DNA of 37,500 nt from Glandiceps talaboti (taxonomy: Eukaryota; Hemichordata; Enteropneusta; Spengelidae), in assembly GCF_964340395.1 (NCBI RefSeq), contig NC_135562.1:2337501-2375000 (forward strand), written 5' to 3'. Shown here piece by piece: positions 28,758 to 37,500 of the stretch; position 1 is the stretch's first letter; each line of letters begins with the position of its first letter. The notes under the pieces are model-generated. The model was not told where the DNA came from. It did not search any database and worked only from the letters and a program-made list of their open reading frames with translations. The position numbers and the translations under genes were made by a program.

Positions 28758-29319
28758 GTGAATTTATAAAGTGCCAGTATCCACTACGATGTAGAGTTCA
28801 GAGGCACTGTACAGTTAGAATGCTCTGGAGAACAGATATGTCTTTAGGTCTTTTTTGAAGGCGTTAGCTGTTGGCTTTTGTCGTATTTCCAGTGGCAGTG
28901 TATTCCATAGATAGGGTGCAGCATGTGAGAATGCACGCCCGCCATATGTGTGAGCACACATCATTTTCATAGCATACATTGTCCTACGTGTACATGACAA
29001 AACATTCTACCTAATGTAGAATATCCATGTGTAAACTTGGTCACAGCTGAATTTTACATCATATGAAAGGTTAGAGAATGTGAAAAGGGCCAAACATAAC
29101 ATAATTCAACATCAACAAAACATACTGGTATATCTTTGGACATGAAGGAAGTAGACCCTTTTGATATACATCTCAGTCTGCACCTATGTAATACTTTGGA
29201 AACTAAGTGTATTTAGAGCATTGTGGTGAACAGGATTTTATGTCACATTTCTGATTTATTAATTGAAGATGAAATTCACAGATGAGATGATATTTTTTTC
29301 AGTGGATATCACGCACACA

Positions 29320-29364
<45 letters not shown>

Positions 29365-31232
29365 ACACACACACAGTCAGACAGGTGCACACACACATGC
29401 ACACACAGACACATACACACCAAATGTGTCATATCATAATAAATGTATTTTGTTCTTACACCATACAGATTGTACATAAAGCTATTTATGGAATGTTACC
29501 CAAGAGTCTTTTAAGAAGGACCATGATGGAAAGGTTACATCTAATTCCAGGAGAGGTAAGTCACTTTGATGGGGAAAACAGCAGTGTAGGATATAACACA
29601 CCATTTCCATAAACATTGTATGCGATACTGTGATTATTTTTGTCTTGTGAAATATGTCTTGTTCCAAGAAATAAACTCAGTCCAACTACGACAATTGAAG
29701 TCATTAGAAGTGAGCAGGAGTACATCAAAATGTTGACAAATTGTGAGGTGAAAATAATGGAAAATGGTTACTTGACCGGTTACTGCAATCTTCAGGTGAT
29801 CTTTATTAGTCCCAATGTTTCGGCAATACACAAATTGCCTTCTTCAGGGGAAAAAAAGTAATAGATAAAAAATGGACAAAATCGAAAGTTACAAAATGAG
29901 AAGGACTCCCTGAGGTAAGTTTGAAAAGACCGGTGGTAGGGCCACCTATCTTGAAAGAGAGAGAGTGTCAATAGCCGGAGGAAACTGAGAAAGAAAGGGA
30001 AAGGAAGGTGCCATGGATGAAAGGAAGAGTAGACAAAAATAGGGAAAAACCATCTATGATAATCCTGGCACCACTAAACGCTGTGGTCAATGTAACAAAT
30101 GCAAATTTATCATCGAATGTAAGACAGTAACCAGCACACCCACCAACAACACTCACAATATCACAGGTCACATGATATGTACCACTTGCAATCTCATTTA
30201 CATCATCACCTGTCAGAAGTGTCTTAAACAATACATTGGGGAAACCAAAAGAGAATTTAGGAGACATATTTATGAACATGTTTACACTATTCACAAGAAC
30301 AAACAAACTCCTGTAAAACAATAATTCATGGTGCAAATTGGATACTCTGCCAAAAATAAAAAGAGAGCATGCAAATCCACACAAATCAACTGAAAAGTAA
30401 CTACAATCACATGATTTCAACATGCCAATGAAGGATTTATGTGATTTGCCGAACACACGTTCGTACCCATTCAGAAGACTTCGAATCTGATGATGAACGT
30501 GTGAAGCTATCATCATATTGACATTGAGCGTAGAGGTCAACTTTTGAAAGTGAAGATGAATATAAATATGATGTTAGCTTCACACTCGTATCCCAGAGGA
30601 CATTAAAGCAAATTTTGACCTTTGACCTTTCACTTCTACAGAGTATCCCAGAGGACATGAAAGCAAATATTGTTGAACAGTTAATTCCACCAAGAGATAT
30701 ACCAAAAGGATTAGATCAGTACACAAAAGAAGAAATTGAAGATTTTCCTAAACTTTGGCAACCGTAAGTAATCCATTCATGATAAGATATCTACCATGTA
30801 TGGTAAAACGATGTGAATAGTCTGGCCAGAGAGAGTGGTGTAAATTGGGATGCTGTTTTCAGCCAGCTTAAATTTATATGTGTGAATACATTACCCATCA
30901 TGATTTAAAAGTCATAGCTCTACGATGGGTAACACATTTGACAAAACCAATCTGAATGCACTACCAAAAACCAACTTATCAATTTTCAGTTTGATGACTT
31001 TAAATCATCAAGTCGGACTAGAGACAACTCTGGTCCCTATAATGTGAATGAAGTGTAAACAAACTTGACGAGACATATATCAAATACCATTAAATGACTA
31101 TATATACGGTATACATTGTGTACAGGAAAGTATTATACTATTATGTATATATATCAGTGTGCATGTGTACATTAAAACCCTAACTTCATTTATTTTATCA
31201 CTTTCAGAGTTGAAGACCGTGACTTAAGGTAG
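25659..31232 (+). CDS. MRPL13: Mitochondrial large-subunit ribosomal protein uL13m, seven exons, complete
   Basis: Structural protein of the mitochondrial large ribosomal subunit, made in the cytosol and imported. Exons: 25659-25679, 26875-26998, 27567-27660, 28537-28597, 29469-29555, 30642-30763 and 31208-31232. All six introns are GT-AG, with phases 0,1,2,0,0,2. The 534-nt coding sequence gives 177 residues; human MRPL13 has 178. Visible family landmarks are [15 protein letters not shown] (7-21), [16 protein letters not shown] (52-67), HHTGYPKGF (77-85), HLRDP (94-98), [19 protein letters not shown] (107-125) and the C-terminal [15 protein letters not shown] (154-168), which match the animal mitochondrial form end to end. 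Most exons are too short to be found as single ORFs. Introns contain several transposon remnants, yet the reading frame is intact. The start is chosen because it gives the short N-terminus seen in the family. A YY1-like element lies upstream. Confidence 0.97.
25828..26231. repeat. Diverged inverted repeat in MRPL13 intron 1
   Basis: The arm 25828-25897 reappears as its reverse complement at about 26158-26231. Shared blocks are CTGTTTTT(T)GTGCC, TTTCGTTC, GATGTTTA, CGAATCAAAC and TACAA. Single-base indels exclude a shared protein frame. The arms are about 260 bp apart. It is probably a transposon remnant or an inverted duplication. Confidence 0.7.
28041..28365. repeat. 27-bp minisatellite, 12 copies, in MRPL13 intron 3
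   Basis: Twelve tandem units of 27 bp, each starting CTTCCAGTGTAA. Variants are CTAGACACTGCCATC, AATAGACACTGCCATC and CTAGATACTGCCCTC. The C / AAT / T variant order in units 4-6 recurs in units 9-11, giving a 5-unit (135-bp) higher-order period. Because 27 is a multiple of 3, one frame on each strand stays open; these are not genes. Confidence 0.97.
28728..29010 (-). mobile_element. Truncated CR1/L2-like non-LTR retrotransposon 3' end
   Basis: Minus-strand codons 29000-28815 encode a peptide containing [20 protein letters not shown] and [10 protein letters not shown]. This is the hallmark C-terminus that follows the reverse transcriptase in many CR1/L2-type LINEs (RAFS.AAP.LWN.LP..IR...FK..LKT.LF). 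A short 3' UTR follows, with the GCACTTTATAAATTCACTGATT type of end and a (TGAT)n tail at 28728-28757. Only the 3' end is present, as expected from truncated reverse transcription. It sits in MRPL13 intron 4, antisense to the gene. Confidence 0.82.
29312..29420. repeat. (CA)n microsatellite with CAGA interruptions
   Basis: Imperfect CA array with ACAGACAC interruptions in MRPL13 intron 4, ending about 50 bp before exon 5. Confidence 0.97.
29640..29870 (-). mobile_element. Penelope-like element terminal (pLTR-type) segment with hammerhead-like motif
   Basis: On the minus strand this reads CTGAAGA-AGGCAAT-TTGTGT-ATTGCC-GAAAC-ATTGGGAC, and then TAATAAAGATCACC. That is the kind of sequence found at the ends of Penelope-like retroelements. 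It lies next to a Penelope-type GIY-YIG remnant on the plus strand. The opposite orientation suggests a rearranged or compound insertion. The limits are approximate. Confidence 0.55.
30043..30560 (+). pseudogene. Degraded Penelope-like retroelement, GIY-YIG endonuclease domain
   Basis: An open frame at 30043-30321, without a start codon, encodes a cysteine-rich linker ([10 protein letters not shown]) and then [15 protein letters not shown] and [19 protein letters not shown]. The IY...YIG pair, the surrounding cysteines and the arginine-rich helix match the GIY-YIG domain at the C-terminus of Penelope-like reverse transcriptases. A TAA at 30322 comes where the family normally continues with an HF..H segment. 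Downstream the frame is broken, so the element is dead. It lies in MRPL13 intron 5, sense to the gene. The RT domain is not seen. Confidence 0.8.
30588..30617 (+). pseudogene. Partial duplicate of the start of MRPL13 exon 6
   Basis: Thirty bases, GTATCCCAGAGGACATTAAA onward, match the exon 6 start at 30643-30672 at 28 of 30 positions. In this copy the splice acceptor (TACAGAG) is replaced by ACTCG, so it should not be spliced. The two copies are 55 bp apart. Confidence 0.85.
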
Positions 31233-31534
31233 AAGATGATGTCTTTTGTGACAACACTAATGTTATATATTTATATCAACAACATGAGTTGAGATTCTCA
31301 AACATGAAAACATGAACCAACTTTTCATTTATACTTTGTTGACTTGTTACCCTATAACTGTTTACAATAGTGATTTAGTCAACCTTTTAGAGAGGGATTT
31401 TTATTTGTCATTCCAGTTTTTCTCTTCAATATCAACACATTTTATTTTGTACATTTCATAAAAGATAGTCATAGAAGGGTTAGTCGGGTGGTCAGTCAAG
31501 GTGGGCGGGCAGATAGGCAGTTAGTTGGTCGGTC

Positions 31535-31611
31535 AGTCTCTGTCTGTCTGTGTGTCAGTCAGTCAGTGTGTGTGTGTGTGTGTGTGTATGTGTGTGTGTG
31601 TCAGTCAGTCA
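31535..31611. repeat. (CTGT)n/(TG)n/(CAGT)n compound microsatellite
   Basis: Short CTGT block, then CAGT units, a TG array and CAGT units again, downstream of the MRPL13 stop and possibly in its 3' UTR. Confidence 0.93.
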
Positions 31612-31770
31612 GTAGGTAGCATTATCAAATCCATGAACACTATTGTGTTCTGTCACAAAGGTATGAACAGTTCATTTAGATATGGGCATATTTAGTGATA
31701 GAGAGGTCTATGTGATGTGGGGGATAGAATTGGAAAGGAGCTTCTAAGTTCTAAGGTGAAGTGATCTTTG

Positions 31771-31872
31771 CAATACAATACAATACAATATATATAATGT
31801 GTCTGTGTCTGCATGCATTTCTATGTGTGTGTGGCGATACATTGTGTATGTGTGTGTGTGTGTGTGTGTCGG
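31771..31872. repeat. (AATAC)n followed by (TG)n and a G run
   Basis: Four AATAC units (31771-31790), then a TG tract (about 31848-31869) ending in a G9 run. Simple sequence with no gene. Confidence 0.85.
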
Positions 31873-32597
31873 GGGGGGGTGTACATGCTTTCCCCATGGG
31901 GTAGCTGTCATCTGATCATCCCATACCCCAAGTTTCTTGCACACACAAAAACTGTAAGTATGGCATACCAGTTGTCAAGATTCAATAACAGTTTAAAATT
32001 CAGCCTTTCCGAAAGAGTAGGGCGCCCTCATCGCGGTAGTGAGGACAATACAAATGAAAGTACATTACATTTTTCGAGATGCTGTAGAGAGCGCCATTGT
32101 AATGGCATGTCCAACATGTAGTCTCTGTCGGAACGTTCGTTCTCACGTATTAAAGAATTCCTTAGTCTCATGGTCCTGATGATTATGTGATATGGTATAA
32201 AGTCGACAGTATCTCCTGGTTGCTCAACGTTTTCAAATCCCCAGCATACTTGCTTGATAAACACGCATGCCAAGCTTTTCAGTGTTAGGATAGATTTAGA
32301 TCGCAGTGTCACACTTTTAGGTTATCGAGAAACCAGGCTACTACATATTACTCCCTAAATTCATGATTTTTCACCTACTGTTTGGCAACCTCGATACATT
32401 TTCCAGAGAATATCTTGTCAGTTCTTGAATCATTGTGAAAAGTTTCACAATTAGGCCAACTTTTTTTTTCTTGCTGAGAGAATGGAAAAATTACTCTGAA
32501 TTGTAAAGATGTCTTGACATCACTTTACATGAGATCTTTAACAAGGTAAGCTAGACGGTGGTTTTACGGTTTTACAGTGTCTAATACCAGCCACTAT

Positions 32598-32606
32598 TTA
32601 ATAATG

Positions 32607-32647
<41 letters not shown>

Positions 32648-32672
32648 TTTATTATTATTATTATTTTATTCG
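32598..32672. repeat. Self-complementary (ATA)n/(TTA)n microsatellite
   Basis: About 14 ATA units are followed directly by TTTTATTATTATTATTATT, so the two halves can fold into one long hairpin. The following ~90 bp (GTCATGAAATTTCC, TTTGCATTGCCAGG, AATACAGGTTACAAC) looks like the reverse-oriented 3' end of an interspersed element with an AAT-type tail, but I cannot name it. Confidence 0.85.
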
Positions 32673-33653
32673 TCATTCGTCATGAAATTTCCTTTGCATT
32701 GCCAGGAATACAGGTTACAACATACAGATAAATACAATTAAATACATTTACATTTAGCAGTAATTACGTGTGATTAATGATTTGAATGTTCTTATCATCT
32801 AGGTACATGATAAAGTTAGTCACTGAAAATCTAAATAAAAAAAGTGGGTACATTATCAGAGTAAGTGAAGGTTTAATCTCAGAAGTCTGATCTCAGAATT
32901 TCCATTATAGTCCCGGTATAATAGAATCTCATTCGTGAGACTCCTCAGAAGGGTGTGTTGCTATATTGTAATTAATTGTACAATGGGTAATATTCAAAAA
33001 AGAAACACACACACAACACAATAATGGTGGTTGTACCCACGATACAAAGAATTCTATTCTTTAAGAGTTCAATAGAGACTGAAATGTTGTCATGACTTGA
33101 AACATCAAACTCCAAAACCTTTGAATTCATAAGTTGTTATTGGTTATTGCATTTCACGTGGAAAAATGTTTGATGTTTCATTACTAAAGAATTAACACAG
33201 GTCCCTTCCGGCGTTTTAACAAAATGTACGAAGTAAGCAAAGTATAATTTGTTTGTGTGTTTGAAGCTACACAACTTGAGATTTATATAATTAGAGACAA
33301 CCTCGAATAAACCATTCTGATATAGCGTTACTACCAAACCAGAGTGACTATAGATAGAGAGATGTTAGAACACAGCAAAAATTACCCTCAAGATAGAGGT
33401 TAAACTTAGAATATGTCCCTCCATTGAAACAGAATATGTCCCTCCATTAAAACGACACTATTAAAATCATGCATCTGCAGCAAAGAACGCTGTTATTTTA
33501 TAATTCATTACAATATTAAAAAGAGTTTGTATTCAATATTTATTATTATTTATTTACTGTAAAATGTAAAACCTCGCCACACGTGCGTCTTAGCGCATTG
33601 TACAGACTGAAGTTAAAAATTGCAACGGTAAATAAATGAGGAAAGAAAATAAC

Positions 33654-33657
<4 letters not shown>

Positions 33658-33719
<62 letters not shown>
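33658..33719. repeat. (CA)n microsatellite
   Basis: About 30 uninterrupted CA units. Confidence 0.99.
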
Positions 33720-33722
<3 letters not shown>

Positions 33723-34987
33723 GAAAAAAAACAAGTTGTACACGGTCGATAATATGAACAGTCAAACACGCTGTTAAAAGTGAAATAATTATGTATTAAA
33801 TTAGCATATAACAGGAAACTGTATAACCAAACTGAATAATGAAAATCGAAATGTAATAAAGTTCTAGGTAATTTTTTTCTCTATTACAATGTAAAATCAC
33901 ATAATGTAGGTTTTGCGGTTACTTAGAATTAATTTAGGTGAATTACATTCATATATATTCATGAGGATTCAAATGTATCGATGGCTTCATATCAGTTTAG
34001 AATATTCACCTGCCTTACATCTTATACTGGATAACCAATGTAAGACGTGTTCGCACAGTATGTGGCTAATTGTTATTCTTAGGCCAACCGTTTGTCTTTT
34101 TGTGTGTGTTTGTCCAGCCCGTGCATTCTGCAGATCCGAGGGAAAACACACTCTCCTTTACTTCAGTGAAGACAACTGCAGCGCCAGTCATGAGCAAGCA
34201 AACGACATCTGCCCTACACATACACACTTGCTCTAAAGTACTAAATAAAAAGAACAGTAACTACAATAAATGGTAGACTGAGTGACAGGTTTGTTGAGAA
34301 TGACAGCAATAAAAATTCAATGAATATATTTTTGGTTGTAAAAATAATACCCCAGTTAAAGCTAGTACAGTTGTTAAGTGGACAGAAATAAAGTGTCACA
34401 GTGTGGTAATTACAACCCGTATGTAACCCATATGTTGTAATTACTTCATTTGATTGCAATATAAAGGTCACAGTGTGAATTTAGCCTCAGACACGTTTTT
34501 GATTCGATTTCTTAATTGCTATTTTCTCTTATTTAACCGTGGTGTGTGATTATTGATTGATAAAGGGGACCTAAAGATCTTATTTAACCGTGTGAGATTA
34601 TTGATTGATTGAGAAAGGGGGCCTACAGAGGAGAAAGAATTGCTGAACAAAAATGTGAACTTTAGTCATTAATTTTGCACTTTGTATATAAAAATGAAAA
34701 TCATTTTTGTGAAACTGTCTTGACCTTATTTTATCTGGATTTAAAGCTTACAAATGACGTATTTAGTATTTTATGTTGTGGTATTTTCATCCAGTGTGAG
34801 TCTCTTGTCATGATTAAACCTTTTGAGAATGGATTATTCTTTGGAACTATATTAACCTAGCTTATTTTTACTAAAAGGAGGATCGTTCTTGCAGAGAAGT
34901 ACATATATTTTTTAAATTTTACTTTAGTTTTAAGATAACTCTTTTCAAATGTTAAAGTTTATTAGATTCGCCAGAAAACATAGAGAC

Positions 34988-35048
34988 ATGGAGACAGACA
35001 GACCGACAGACCGACAGACAGACTGATCACAGAGACTTGAGACAGACA
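34988..35048. repeat. (GACA)n-type degenerate tetranucleotide repeat
   Basis: GACAGACAGACCGACAGACC and similar units, imperfect. Confidence 0.9.
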
Positions 35049-35445
35049 GAAACATGGAGTAGCGGTATAAATGATTTTGTCAGAATTGGAGGGAGAAATA
35101 AAAAGAAGACAGAAAATTACGGCAGAAGATTTTGTGGACGGAGAGGAGTGCAGAAGGTTGTATATACAAATGTATTAGTAAGGAAGGGAGGGGGTTTCGC
35201 TGACTTGGTATTAACGAGCAGAAAAAGTGACATTCTTTATGTAAATATAATGGCACGTACCCCATTATGTATTTGGTAAACATTTCAAGTTAAATTGTTT
35301 GTTAAGTCCTGCAGTTGTTACTTGTCATTTGCCGTTATATTAACAAGGCGACTGGATATAAATTACACATCGGGATTTGACATCCAAGGAAATTAATGTG
35401 GTTAGATATGCCAACTCTACTTGTTCCTGTTGTAACCATGACACG

Positions 35446-35495
35446 GTTGCTATGGCAACCTCGATAGTTTACATTATACCATCCGCCATGTTTGC
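35446..35495. promoter_or_regulatory. X-box plus CGCCAT block upstream of the LRR gene
   Basis: GTTGCTATGGCAAC (35446-35459) is a nearly perfect RFX X-box. About 24 bp later comes CCGCCATGTTTGCC, which holds a YY1-like CCGCCAT core. The block is about 1 kb before the LRR start codon and could be the promoter of a spliced 5' UTR for that gene, or of another transcript. There is no direct evidence of transcription. Confidence 0.3.
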
Positions 35496-36500
35496 CAGAG
35501 ATGATGTGGTCTGAGTTGGAATATGAAGCTGATCACCGTTAGTACCTTAACAAACACATCAAGATAAAGACCTTAGTGTTGACGCTTCCATAAATAGCGG
35601 ACTGTTCAAACACTGGGAGAGGCCCTTGTGTGATAATAACCAACTCATAACCTTAGTATCACGACTGGACAGTGGTTGTCGCGAGTCGAGAAAATGACTG
35701 TCTTCACGGAAAGCTAAAAAAAATCAACACCAATCATTGACCACGTAATCCGAAGAAACAGTAAACACACATGATTGTGCAAAGCCAACAAGTATGTTGC
35801 TTATGCCTGAATGTTTCGTGTTAAACCCGTTTGAATTACAACTAATTGTACAAGCAGACATTGGTGAAAACATGGCACGATCCATTACTAAATTGTGGGG
35901 GTTGCAGATCTGGTATATTTTGGAGCACCAAATATATATACTAATATGACTTCACTTTGTTCGATCATTTCATAACGATCAAAAAAAACCCGACCATTAA
36001 AATTAAATGCACTATATGTTCTTACGCTCTACGCGATTTTCTTTACAATACAGCACATGGCCTTGTTCTAATCTGAACGAGCGCACTATTATTGTACGTC
36101 GATACATTAAATGGCAAATTTCCTCTCTACTCAACCCGTTATAAGGTATAGGTTTTTTTTTTTTAATGAGCAGTAAGAAACCTTGGTGACATGATAAGGT
36201 ATTAAGTGTTAGGGTTAACGGTTGAAGAGAATGCTTCTAGCTAGTCAACCTGTTGCCCCTACCTACGACATCATACAAATGCAAATATACATACTGGCAT
36301 CATTGCACTCTTTACTTAGGCTGGCATACGTCACACAATAAAAGGTATTTCTAGTACGCCGTACGGTGCTGTCAACCAAACGTGCTATAACTCAACGTTC
36401 TTTCGTGGTCAGAAGTGCAGCCTCCGAATAATACTCTAGTCGTGAATCTCCTGTCGTTTACATAAAACTATTGAGGGTGTAAGTCCACTGGAAGACGAAG

Positions 36501-37337
36501 ATGATGTCTGTAGGCAGGAGTAAGCTTAAGTTGAGGATCGATTATGACCCTTTACATAAAGGGAAGCGGATGAAATTACGCGGACGTGAATTAACGGAGA
36601 TGCCGATGGCAATTTTTACGTTTACGGAACTTGAAGTGTTGGACTTGAGTCCGGAACGGGAGTCGTGTTTAAACTTTCGGCTTTTGGAAGTTCCTCCACA
36701 AATAAGTAGATTGGTGAACCTACGTGTACTGTGTCTGGATACGAACGAACTAACTGAGATACCGACAGAGGTGTGTTATCTGAGGAAACTAGAAAGACTC
36801 GCACTCAGCAACAACCTCCTAACAACGCTTCCAAATGAATTCACCCAGCTACAGAATCTGAAAAGCCTACATATGGCAAATAACTATTTCGATACCATTC
36901 CATTGGAAGTGTGTAACCTAGAAAATATCGAGTTCCTGGACTTAAGTGATAACAAAATTGTCTCCATTCCCGAAGAAATTGGTTTCCTGACTCAACTAGT
37001 TTCTCTGAACCTAGTGTACAACAGTTTGGAAAGACTACCTGATGGTCTTTGTAAATGTACACGGCTACGAAGTCTTTGGCTTGGTAAGAACAAGCTGCAT
37101 AGTTTGCCGAGGAACTTTGGCTACTTAGCTCAGTTAGACTGGGCTGAGTCGTTTTCTTCCTCTAATCTGGAGGGAAACCCATTAGAGCATCCACCAATCG
37201 AGGTAGCACGGAGAGGAGCCGATGACATCGCTAATTACTTCCAACTCAACGATGAGATGGATTCGTGGCAAGATGAGGACGAAGATGACGATGGCGCGTC
37301 CGGGGAATCATTACCTCTGACGAATGCAACATTTTAG
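36501..37337 (+). CDS. Leucine-rich-repeat protein of 278 residues, LRRC10/LRRC30-like class, single exon
   Basis: Probably an intracellular protein-protein interaction scaffold. There is no signal peptide or membrane segment. The ORF opens with two consecutive ATG codons and ends in TAG. After a basic N-terminal stretch (KGKRMKLRG, 20-28) there are about eight LRRs of 23 residues, of the short cytoplasmic type (LxxLxLxxNxLxxIPxE...). Clear examples are at 74-96, 97-119, 120-142, 143-165, 166-188 and 189-211. The pattern at about 45-73 is disrupted by an insert (SPERESCLNFRL). The repeat block closes with NLEGNPLEHPPIEVARRG (222-239), a C-terminal cap common in LRRC10/LRRC30/LRRC2-type proteins. 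An acidic tail follows (WQDEDEDDDGASGES, 256-270). The exact orthology is uncertain, so no symbol is given. A GTAAGG at 37376 just after the stop could be a 3'-UTR splice donor. The window ends before any convincing poly(A) signal. Confidence 0.88.
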   Translation: MMSVGRSKLKLRIDYDPLHKGKRMKLRGRELTEMPMAIFTFTELEVLDLSPERESCLNFRLLEVPPQISRLVNLRVLCLDTNELTEIPTEVCYLRKLERLALSNNLLTTLPNEFTQLQNLKSLHMANNYFDTIPLEVCNLENIEFLDLSDNKIVSIPEEIGFLTQLVSLNLVYNSLERLPDGLCKCTRLRSLWLGKNKLHSLPRNFGYLAQLDWAESFSSSNLEGNPLEHPPIEVARRGADDIANYFQLNDEMDSWQDEDEDDDGASGESLPLTNATF

Positions 37338-37500
37338 AATTTCCAGAGGGGTTGGATTTACAATTCTGGGATTAGGTAAGGGGATAAGAATTATTTCACT
37401 GTACAGTGTATGATTACATCCAGCCCATGACAATTTAATTTACACGTGTTCTATTTAACACAGTATACATGCACACGTAATACAAAGTGTACCGTATAGG

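Larger units (their letters stand above)
31233..36500. other. Intergenic region between MRPL13 and the LRR gene
   Basis: The MRPL13 3' UTR must begin here, but no strong AATAAA lies within the first few hundred bases; CATAAA near 31457 is the nearest weak candidate. The rest holds the microsatellites listed and no recognisable gene. Confidence 0.5.

Noticed and set aside
29968-30540. 190-codon minus-strand ORF
   Set aside because: It is antisense to the Penelope-like GIY-YIG frame, which has recognisable motifs; the minus-strand product does not.

Overview
This window looks like a piece of a nuclear chromosome from an invertebrate animal. The DNA is AT-rich, genes are sparse, introns follow the GT-AG rule, and microsatellites and degraded transposon pieces are common. 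Protein similarity points to a marine bilaterian, perhaps a hemichordate, echinoderm or cephalochordate. That placement is inference from family recognition and repeat style; no species can be named from the sequence.

Three protein-coding genes can be supported. (1) A two-exon SoxF transcription factor on the minus strand (9218-12058). Its HMG box is split by an intron in the codon after Lys-Met-Leu, and it keeps the C-terminal EFDxYL motif and SoxF-type tail. (2) A complete seven-exon gene for mitochondrial large-subunit ribosomal protein L13 (MRPL13) on the plus strand (25659-31232), which rebuilds to 177 residues. (3) A single-exon leucine-rich-repeat protein on the plus strand (36501-37337).

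Layout: 1-9090 is non-coding, with a long hairpin element (3386-3552), one copy of a ~390 bp interspersed repeat (4226-4618) and a G-rich minisatellite (7321-7547). Next come SoxF and its upstream region. From 13.8 to 24 kb there is no recognisable gene. This gap holds very long tetra- and pentanucleotide arrays and, near its right edge, the second, inverted copy of the ~390 bp repeat (24262-24632). MRPL13 follows. Its introns hold an inverted repeat, a 27-bp minisatellite with higher-order structure, a truncated CR1/L2-like LINE tail, a decayed Penelope-like element (GIY-YIG domain plus a hammerhead-like terminal motif) and a partial copy of its own exon 6. From 31.2 to 36.5 kb the DNA is again non-coding, and the LRR gene closes the window.

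The three genes are functionally unrelated: a developmental transcription factor, a mitoribosome subunit and an LRR scaffold protein. No operon-like or dedicated multi-gene system is visible. The most interesting material is repeat and regulatory architecture: the pLTR/ribozyme-like motif, the exon-6 duplication, the inverted repeat pair, the SoxF internal duplication and four near-canonical RFX X-boxes.
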